Below are positions 62,101 through 64,000 of a stretch of DNA of 64,000 nucleotides, in pieces. The position numbers and the translations under genes were made by a program. Source of the DNA: Symsagittifera roscoffensis. Lineage: Eukaryota; Xenacoelomorpha; Acoela; Convolutidae. Each line of letters opens with the position of its first letter. Positions within the stretch are counted from its first letter, which is position 1. Below the pieces are notes generated by a model that was not told the DNA's origin, ran no database searches, and saw nothing but the letters and a program-made list of their open reading frames with translations. The stretch is taken from the NCBI RefSeq assembly GCF_963678635.1, contig NC_087070.1:1852512-1916511 (forward strand), in the 5' to 3' direction.

Positions 62101-63590
62101 GAATTTTTTCTAGGGGAAAATTTTTTCAACTTCATTTTTAGGTCGACCAATGGGGTTTTATGCACTAAATGGCCCAAAATCAGTAATTCATACATGGTCC
62201 GGCTTTTAAATTTAAATTCGAAGCAGTAAATTGATTAGCCGAAATAATCAAAAGTATAGAACTTTTGTTCTGGTGAAAGCATTTTACTGAAATTTTCGTG
62301 GCTGGGCGAAGTTTCATAAGTGACTTGAAATTAGTTAAATTATTTGACCAATTTCAGCTAATAACATTCCCGCATCTATTGGAATTGTTGATTGAAATGC
62401 TTGACCGCGTTGCTAGGCTGAAATTAGCCAATCAGGTTCGACCGCATAAAATTCAGCTCAAGATATAGAAAAAATGATTTTGGGCCGTTTAGTGCATAAG
62501 ACCTGACCAATTTGATTTTCCTAGCTCTCCGAAAAAACTATGAGAACCCTATTTTGCAAAAAAAAATTCTGCGCCGCAAGCCACTTTTGAAATAAAAAAA
62601 CTGCTCAAAACGTCATTTTCTGCCTGTTTTTTCTGTTTCAAAATTTGCTTTTTAAAAAGTTGACCAAATATCCCGCACGCCGTTTCCCCCAAAAAAAATT
62701 GACCAAAAATTTCCCGCACGCGCTTCCCCTCAATTTTAGTTATAGTGGCGCCAAAGGCGACTTGTAGAAAACTTCTGAGGTTGGCCCTCCCTTTCTCCCC
62801 TTGGCAAGCTACTGAGGTGAGGGTACAAAGGAAAAATACCATTTGTTATGCAATTTAAGACTTTATTTATATGCGTTTATGATTTTTTTCCTCGCCAAAA
62901 TTTTCAAATTTTTTATTCAATGAATTACCTCGTTTACCAGTAATTCAGTAACAGTTCGATGACCTCAGTAACTAGAGTCAAAGAGTATATTTAAAGAAAT
63001 ACGGCTCTGTTCCACGGAAAACGAAGCAGAAACTCTTGGACTAGAAATGTGAGCTTTTGACCTTTTTTCGAACTTTAGAAAGTGGAACGAGTGGCTCTAG
63101 AAAGTGTAACGAGTTGGCTTTCCCGGCTTTCGTAAAACCTAGAGCATGGCCTTATTTAAATTCTCAAAATATTCTCGAAATGTATTACTGCAATCTAATT
63201 TTTTTCAGCCAAATTAAATCCAATTATACTGACACAATCATTGTCGCTATCTGAGTCGTCTTCAACCGTGACTGGTTCCTGATTCTTATTATCGGTTTCT
63301 TCTGGTTGTTTACTCTTCTCATCTGTAATATCCACAACCTCTGGCTTCTCAGAACTTTTGATGCCAGTGACCTCAGCTACTTCAGTAGCTTCTGCTTTTG
63401 TATCACCCTTGTTAACAATTTCAATAACATCATCCTTCGCCTCTTCGTTCGTTGCATCTGTTTCCATTGCCTCAGTTTCCACTTCTACTTTACCTGATTC
63501 ATTTTGGTCCGATTCATTTTTGACCTTCTTTGCAGAAGAAGTCTTCTTCTCTGTCTCAACCTCAATCACTTCAATGTCGCAATCAGCCAT
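31891..63590 (-). CDS. CHAF1A: Chromatin assembly factor 1 subunit A (CAF-1 p150), 15 exons
   Basis: CAF-1 deposits newly made H3-H4 on DNA behind the replication fork; p150 is its scaffold and binds PCNA, histones and DNA. Exons: 63590..63234 (or 63230), 61811..61689, 61546..61439, 57566..57429, 57095..56884, 56020..55702, 41412..41284, 40631..40408, 40111..39720, 39332..39187, 37539..37462, 37058..36926, 34641..34460, 34148..33922, 32149..31891. Phases agree at every junction except exon 1/2. The product is about 1,000 residues (human: 956). In order: acidic N-terminus with SUMO-interacting-like motifs; KER coiled coil; KQFFGSFF (PIP-like KxxFxxFF); GPFVAFEPLPGMQLMPHRR (human APFEIKEHMVLAPRCR); DSIVVLDG; SWLDYFGSWRK (human PAYWGTWNKK); acidic DYNEEDDFYSDVEE and DEGFLVPHGYLSEEEG (near-identical to human DDGFFVPHGYLSEDEG); WEARFKKK; VCWYVSKEVL...LPVP (human MCWYVHPQVL...LPVP). 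Start ATG has a good context (aaATGG). Intron 6 is 14.3 kb. Confidence 0.95.
32625..32890 (+). mobile_element. R1 MITE-like element, diverged (CHAF1A intron 14)
   Basis: ctgagctcttcaaaaacacc, cgccgcagacaaat, ttttagtgagctttttgaaaggcattgac, and ttcaaatttattagatgatggggcc keep the family order. A separate 3' end copy at 32195-32310 has gggtccgtcacca, ggatatctcaaaatagtacaaag, gtcggcaggggg and a C run. Confidence 0.6.
32895..33921. other. CHAF1A intron 14, remaining part
   Basis: 33360-33480 resembles part of the array unit (gttattatacgattgcaatacccttg vs the unit's ttacccggttgcaatacacttg). Otherwise nothing recognised. Confidence 0.4.
33922..34148 (-). CDS. CHAF1A: CHAF1A exon 14
   Basis: Acceptor GTTTAG at 34149, donor CCAG|GTCTCT at 33921. 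MPSLIRLVHGNTKGLKLLVE then EFRAFW aligns with human LLPLLHGNVNGSKVIIREFQ. Basic linker (DKLGQKKKNGEGE) precedes it. Confidence 0.92.
34460..34641 (-). CDS. CHAF1A: CHAF1A exon 13
   Basis: Acceptor GTTCAG at 34642, donor TCG|GTGAGT at 34459. NLKKQTKEWEARFKKKCVKM aligns with human KLKAKEWDEFLAKGKRF; LSADMDPSKPVELIQLSAVF aligns with the following human segment. Confidence 0.92.
35228..35600 (-). mobile_element. SINE-like element with tRNA-like head (CHAF1A intron 12)
   Basis: Minus strand: tRNA-like head at 35595-35541 with AAGGTTCGAATACGGG (B-box-like). After it come ggaaaaattgtccgc, tgtcggcttagttgcc and, further on, gcaaagcggag-type words. The same order (B box, attgtccgc, gacggcttagttg) is present in every unit of the 1.57-kb array, which links the two. 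Confidence 0.55.
35601..36925. other. CHAF1A intron 12, remaining part
   Basis: Includes 35672-35790, related to the 54285 duplication. Otherwise nothing recognised. Confidence 0.4.
36926..37058 (-). CDS. CHAF1A: CHAF1A exon 12 (ED domain, PHGYLSE signature)
   Basis: Acceptor TGTTAG at 37059, donor AGA|GTAAGT at 36925. Ends ...DEGFLVPHGYLSEEEGGEGE, the most recognisable signature of p150 proteins. Phase 1. Confidence 0.97.
37462..37539 (-). CDS. CHAF1A: CHAF1A exon 11 (acidic ED domain start)
   Basis: Acceptor GTTCAG at 37540, donor GGG|GTGAGT at 37461. 26 codons KFFDYNEEDDFYSDVEEAGE..., aligned to human LLDYEVDSDEEWEEEEPGE, which binds histones. Confidence 0.93.
37648..38283 (+). repeat. 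325-bp direct tandem duplication in CHAF1A intron 10
   Basis: Copy 1 (about 37648-37961) and copy 2 (about 37973-38283) share ttcgaacctcaaagaaaaaa through gagcctgaac with only a few differences. A diverged third relative lies at 34880-35090 (tagaagtc, ttttcgtgacattta, gttcgataa-g-agt, aaatcaaagtcaaaccg). Confidence 0.9.
39187..39332 (-). CDS. CHAF1A: CHAF1A exon 10 (GTW-like motif)
   Basis: Acceptor GATTTAG at 39333, donor GAG|GTGGGG at 39186. KYIRIRHYGEDKSWLDYFGS then WRKLPLPDCPLY corresponds to human KLLQF-ENHRPAYWGTWNKK. The run of G/C at 39001-39015 lies in the following intron. Confidence 0.88.
39720..40111 (-). CDS. CHAF1A: CHAF1A exon 9 (acidic, SIM-like)
   Basis: Acceptor TTTCAG at 40112, donor CTG|GTACGT at 39719. 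Ser/Asp/Glu-rich (GESSDDSNDSKKHPSDD). DSIVVLDGPSE matches the position and pattern of human DVVIVERG. LNFKDIKELDLFLL and NSG close the exon. Confidence 0.9.
40408..40631 (-). CDS. CHAF1A: CHAF1A exon 8
   Basis: T-rich acceptor TTTTCAG at 40632, donor GAG|GTATTG at 40407 (phase 2, required by exon 9). Encodes DQEVSISTVFNEERKVVTKR, NLHALMKDFTL and a basic stretch. The human protein has no obvious counterpart of this length here, so it may be lineage-specific or very diverged. Confidence 0.88.
41284..41412 (-). CDS. CHAF1A: CHAF1A exon 7 (conserved core motif)
   Basis: Short exon found by domain match and phase: acceptor CTTAG at 41413, donor CAG|GTCGGA at 41283. 43 codons, phase 0 on both sides. 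It encodes RYIGPFVAFEPLPGMQLM-PHRR then KLDTEAFDAACLQQ, matching human FAPFEIKEHMVLAPRCR and the following acidic helix. GC-rich against its intronic surroundings. Confidence 0.92.
41514..41559. repeat. Perfect inverted repeat, 22-bp arms, 2-bp spacer
   Basis: The arm at 41514-41535 (tttttgtagtagattcaata...) is exactly complementary to 41538-41559. Transcribed in CHAF1A intron 6 it would form a 22-bp hairpin. It lies about 100 bp upstream (in gene sense) of exon 7. Confidence 0.95.
41600..42377. other. CHAF1A intron 6 between hairpin and array
   Basis: Contains tandem ggttgcttgcttttatgg-like words (41685-41735). A more GC-rich stretch at 42040-42370 has small open frames on the plus strand (for example 42052 onwards, MRRVRHNQTEPQKRHKFART) that run up to the array edge. 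No family recognised. Confidence 0.35.
42381..43950 (+). repeat. Array unit 1 (most diverged)
   Basis: Differs from all others at many sites (gctgatgc for gctaaggc at the start, cagttcg for caaattg, gcgcatgg for gcgcgtgg). The sequence left of 42378 is unrelated to a unit end, so this is the array edge. Confidence 0.95.
43605..43668 (-). ncRNA. tRNA-like segment with A/B-box-like motifs, one per array unit
   Basis: On the minus strand TATCTGGAGG (A-box-like) is followed 42 nt later by GGGTTCAATTATTCC (B-box-like), then TTTT, a possible Pol III terminator. Between them GCC-TGGGAA-GGC can form a short anticodon-like hairpin, but full cloverleaf stems do not form. It recurs in units 2-7 and is lost in unit 8. 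The distance and order match tRNA-derived SINE heads. A functional tRNA is unlikely; Pol III promoter activity is an inference. Confidence 0.5.
44105..44257 (+). CDS. Array small ORF B (50 codons, hypothetical)
   Basis: Starts ATGATGAATTTG and reads MMNLLLKLFTDKRTSF..., then SMGINFGYDSLYFGGNL, ending ATSIY and TAA. The stop overlaps the next ORF's start as TAATG. It is present at the same place in the other units (for example 42535-42687). Unit 4 carries a 1-bp deletion that breaks it. The reading frame has protein-like composition, but the near-identity of units means its conservation is not evidence of selection. Function unknown; it may be a decayed piece of a longer protein. Confidence 0.3.
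   Translation: MMNLLLKLFTDKRTSFMKIIEKSMGINFGYDSLYLGGNLTPYYQAATSIY
44257..44466 (+). CDS. Array small ORF C (69 codons, hypothetical)
   Basis: Starts at the TAATG overlap: MFANCLMMFHWQHVTSKILL, later FADARLQCSAKFSDGSNMTS. Equivalent frames are at 42687, 45825, 47394, 50522, 52086 and 53655. Unit 5 has a 3-bp and a 1-bp deletion that break it. Moderate, non-repetitive amino-acid composition. No family recognised. Confidence 0.3.
   Translation: MFANCLMMFHWQHVTSKILLDCSQKNQDKAFRTNSLRVAFADARLQCSAKFSDGSNMTSSVFGSKIVSV
45519..47088 (+). repeat. Array unit 3
   Basis: Full-length unit, near-identical to unit 2. Confidence 0.95.
47089..48649 (+). repeat. Array unit 4
   Basis: Full length, with a 1-bp deletion (cggatagatag for cggatatgatag at 47328) that disrupts ORF B. 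Confidence 0.95.
48650..50216 (+). repeat. Array unit 5
   Basis: Full length; ORF C is disrupted by small deletions near 49022 and 49070. Confidence 0.95.
50217..51779 (+). repeat. Array unit 6
   Basis: Full length; a few private substitutions such as cccatct for cccgtct at 50357. Confidence 0.95.
51780..53349 (+). repeat. Array unit 7
   Basis: Full length; private cagtcgt for caggcgt at 53034 inside the tRNA-like segment. Confidence 0.95.
53350..54131 (+). repeat. Array unit 8 (internally deleted)
   Basis: At 54000 the unit jumps from the gattcttttt block to the tgaattaccttaaaatatag block, losing about 785 bp including the tRNA-like segment. It ends at tttgcaaaa (54130), followed by unrelated sequence, so this is the right edge. 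Confidence 0.93.
54285..54440 (+). repeat. Direct duplication of about 80 bp
   Basis: Two copies of gttagac, ttaacctggaaaaaa, cgatttgat-acgct, and taatcgcaa occur in order at 54278-54360 and 54370-54445. Related blocks occur at 35675-35730 (gttaacccgcaaaaag ... ggtttgataacgcttgc). Confidence 0.65.
54560..54625 (-). ncRNA. tRNA-like segment (degenerate tRNA or SINE head)
   Basis: Minus strand: GAGGCCGAGAGGGC (A-box-like), a 5-bp anticodon-type stem TGAGA/TCTCG around loop CTGCAAA (anticodon GCA), then GATTCGAATAC (B-box-like). The T-stem does not pair, so a working tRNA is doubtful. Confidence 0.4.
54918..55080 (+). repeat. Y-family dispersed repeat copy
   Basis: agtaccacaaacaatcatta, gagttatatatcat, gaagcc, aattcgaacc, tcaaattttgagct, and ggtgagcgtgcagg align with the 28780 copy. 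Confidence 0.6.
55702..56020 (-). CDS. CHAF1A: CHAF1A exon 6 (end of KER, PIP-like box)
   Basis: Acceptor ATTAAAG at 56021, donor GAG|GTGTGT at 55701. The coiled coil ends in QKQFFGSFFRSP, matching the place and pattern of the non-canonical human PIP box (KAEITRFFQKP). A Gly/Ser-rich linker and IMEVLPNGQVKPVIDE follow. Confidence 0.93.
56365..56735 (-). mobile_element. R1 MITE-like element copy (CHAF1A intron 5)
   Basis: Best-preserved 3' half of the family, in reverse orientation: ggggcggatttcggggg terminus with a long G run (56390-56407), gattcgaccccctgccgaca, tttgagatatccat, ggtgacggaccctttggcgcc, cgcgcgccgaaaaaac, caaaattttctaaaaagtgcc, gcagcgcagaaaatttgacc and gggagagctcgg. Confidence 0.8.
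56884..57095 (-). CDS. CHAF1A: CHAF1A exon 5 (KER coiled coil)
   Basis: Acceptor GTTGTAG at 57096, donor AGAG|GTGAGC at 56883. 212 bp ending in phase 2. Almost entirely K, E, R, Q; in human p150 this kind of helix binds DNA. Confidence 0.92.
57429..57566 (-). CDS. CHAF1A: CHAF1A exon 4 (KER coiled coil)
   Basis: Acceptor CTTGTAG at 57567, donor AAT|GTGAGT at 57428. 46 codons, phase 0 on both sides. Confidence 0.92.
57676..58350. mobile_element. Foldback element with about 210-bp imperfect inverted arms (CHAF1A intron 3)
   Basis: The left arm 57676-57887 (gggtaccatccaaacatccaa ... ttctaccgttcg ... cgcagtcgcgcc ... cttgccaacagag) is the inverted complement of the right arm 58125-58350 (ctctgttggcaag ... 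ggcgcgaccgcgg ... acggtagaa ... ggatgtttacacggtacccc). Extra caaacatccg words lie in the loop (57968, 57983) and beyond the right end (58399, inverted). No coding capacity. Confidence 0.8.
58600..58935 (-). mobile_element. SINE-like element with tRNA-like head (CHAF1A intron 3)
   Basis: Minus strand: TAGCGTAGAGG (A-box-like, 58927-58917) and GGGTTCGAACC (B-box-like, 58887-58877) 41 nt apart, followed by gatgTTTTTaat. Body with a GCGAAGT-GCA-ACTTCGC hairpin at 58618-58636, the same type as the hairpin in each array unit. Confidence 0.6.
59428..59475 (-). ncRNA. tRNA-like 3' half (SINE head remnant)
   Basis: Minus strand TTGGTTCGATACCCGC is a B-box with flanking T-stem-like bases; TGGCATATGGAG upstream is a weak A-box. 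No full cloverleaf. Two gatatactttgaggagagg repeats lie just beside it (59296, 59349). Confidence 0.4.
60166..60290. repeat. Imperfect inverted repeat, arms about 55 bp
   Basis: tagtcatacattttccatat ... tttcatgcaattttta (left) pairs with aattgcatgaaaagt ... ccatatataaaaaatgtatgattcg (right). A possible small foldback element. Confidence 0.7.
61439..61546 (-). CDS. CHAF1A: CHAF1A exon 3 (KER coiled coil)
   Basis: Acceptor GATGTAG at 61547, donor CAG|GTAAAT at 61438. 36 codons of K/E/R helix (ETEERKKRAIELRKQAEEKR). Confidence 0.9.
61689..61811 (-). CDS. CHAF1A: CHAF1A exon 2
   Basis: Acceptor TTTCAG at 61812, donor GTAAGC at 61688. 41 codons: TLAVLAKSAKKEKLKLEASK, then LGAKPLEDLFATTGEE. Lys-rich start of the KER region. 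Confidence 0.85.
61962..62008 (-). other. Candidate extra CHAF1A exon with strong donor, acceptor unclear
   Basis: Minus strand reads RDYSAVLDSSKA followed by the perfect donor GTAAGT (61961-61956). This frame ends in phase 0 and would join exon 2 as ...DSSKA-TLAVLAKSAKK. An in-frame TAA lies at the 5' side and no AG acceptor falls between it and the open stretch, so the exon is not supported as it stands. Confidence 0.3.
62085..62800 (+). mobile_element. R1 MITE-like element split by a nested MITE (CHAF1A intron 1)
   Basis: Outer element: ttttttctaggggaaaa, ttttaggtcgacc (62138-62148), resumes at cctgaccaatttgattttcc (62502), then agctctccgaaaaaactatgagaaccc, gcgccgcaag, cccgcacgcgcttcccctcaattttag, and tagtggcgcc. 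The interruption is listed separately. Confidence 0.7.
62156..62500. mobile_element. Nested MITE with TTATGCACTAAA termini
   Basis: tttatgcactaaatggccc (62157-62175) and gggccgtttagtgcataa (62482-62499) are inverted complements, extending over about 25 bp. The copy of accaat on both flanks (62147, 62506) comes from the interrupted R1 sequence and may include the target duplication. About 345 bp, non-coding. Confidence 0.75.
63234..63590 (-). CDS. CHAF1A: CHAF1A exon 1 (acidic N-terminus, SIM-like motifs)
   Basis: Encodes 119 residues starting MADCDIEVIEVE. Hydrophobic-acidic SIM-like strings lie at residues 5-10 (DIEVIE), 54-59 (DVIEIV) and 84-89 (EVVDIT), each beside acidic residues, plus an acidic end (DDSDSDND). 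Two donors compete: GTCAGT at 63233 keeps phase 0 with exon 2. GTATAA at 63229 needs the alternative acceptor at 61802 (exon 2 from 61801). The end coordinate is therefore uncertain by four bases. Confidence 0.85.
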
Positions 63591-64000
63591 TTGATGATCT
63601 GAAGACAACAAAAAATTCTGTTCAACGGGGCAACTCAAAAAAGCATTTGCAAGGAAAATGTTTTAAAAAAACGTATTACAAAACTCTGAAATATACTGAA
63701 AAAGCGCTGAAAAACTACTTAGCATTCAGGGGTTGACACTAGTCTTACGAGCAGTACCTCATTCGCAGTACCTCAACATGTGCATGAACGTATACGTTAG
63801 TCTAAAATACCAATTTTCCGCCCAGAACTGAGAAAAATGACACAGACATATAAAAACTTCTATAGAAACTAGAGTGATGTCAAATTATGTTAGATTTTGC
63901 AGAATCAATCACAGAAACAAGTAATTTTAAATGATTTTGTTCCCTTTAAATGCGCATATTTTTTTAGCAATGCTCGTCTTTATCGCAAAATAACAAGCGA
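63591..64000 (-). promoter_or_regulatory. Region upstream of the CHAF1A start codon
   Basis: The 5' UTR and promoter should lie here. I see no TATA box or GC-rich island that I would defend. The transcription start is unknown. Confidence 0.25.

Noticed and set aside
63358-63594. Ser/Thr-rich plus ORF
   Set aside because: Antisense shadow of CHAF1A exon 1.

Overview
The window is strongly AT-rich, intron-rich metazoan nuclear DNA. Two multi-exon genes on the minus strand have canonical GT-AG introns and metazoan-type proteins, and most of the rest is interspersed or tandem repeat. The species cannot be named from the sequence. The retroelement types (a CR1/L2-like LINE with an esterase ORF1 and a HPNPGP motif) and the compact gene fragments scattered in long introns suggest an invertebrate. 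There are no operons, rRNA genes, CRISPR arrays or bacterial-type genes.

Layout. 1-3.0 kb: an old, diverged tandem duplication. 3.8-6.2 kb: MITE-like copies flanking a GC-rich 3' fragment of a non-LTR retrotransposon. 6.2-13.8 kb: diverged local duplications, a TTTGAGCGG-motif cluster, poly-G runs inside a tandem repeat of about 175 bp, and no convincing gene. 13.8-18.6 kb: a three-exon rhodopsin-like GPCR gene (minus strand) with a minisatellite and a tandem GGCGCGAC repeat in one intron. 19.2-23.9 kb: a nearly full-length CR1/L2-like LINE (plus strand) with an intact esterase-type ORF1 and a frameshifted ORF2. 24.9-31.3 kb: a foldback MITE, a Tc1-like transposase remnant and a long dispersed repeat in two copies.

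31.9-63.6 kb: one minus-strand gene encoding the large (p150) subunit of chromatin assembly factor 1 (CHAF1A). Fifteen exons can be placed. Their phases join without a break except at the exon 1/2 junction, giving about 1,000 residues: an acidic N-terminus with SUMO-interacting-like motifs, a long KER coiled coil, a non-canonical PIP-like box, the conserved central domain, the acidic ED region and the C-terminal winged-helix region. Its 14.3-kb sixth intron is mostly an array of eight head-to-tail units of about 1.57 kb (42.38-54.13 kb). Each unit holds small overlapping ORFs, a GC-rich hairpin and a minus-strand tRNA-like segment with A- and B-box-like motifs. I cannot assign this array to a known family; it is the most unusual object in the window.

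Other CHAF1A introns hold foldback elements, MITE copies (one nested inside another), tRNA-like SINE heads, a 325-bp tandem duplication and a perfect 22-bp-arm hairpin next to exon 7.
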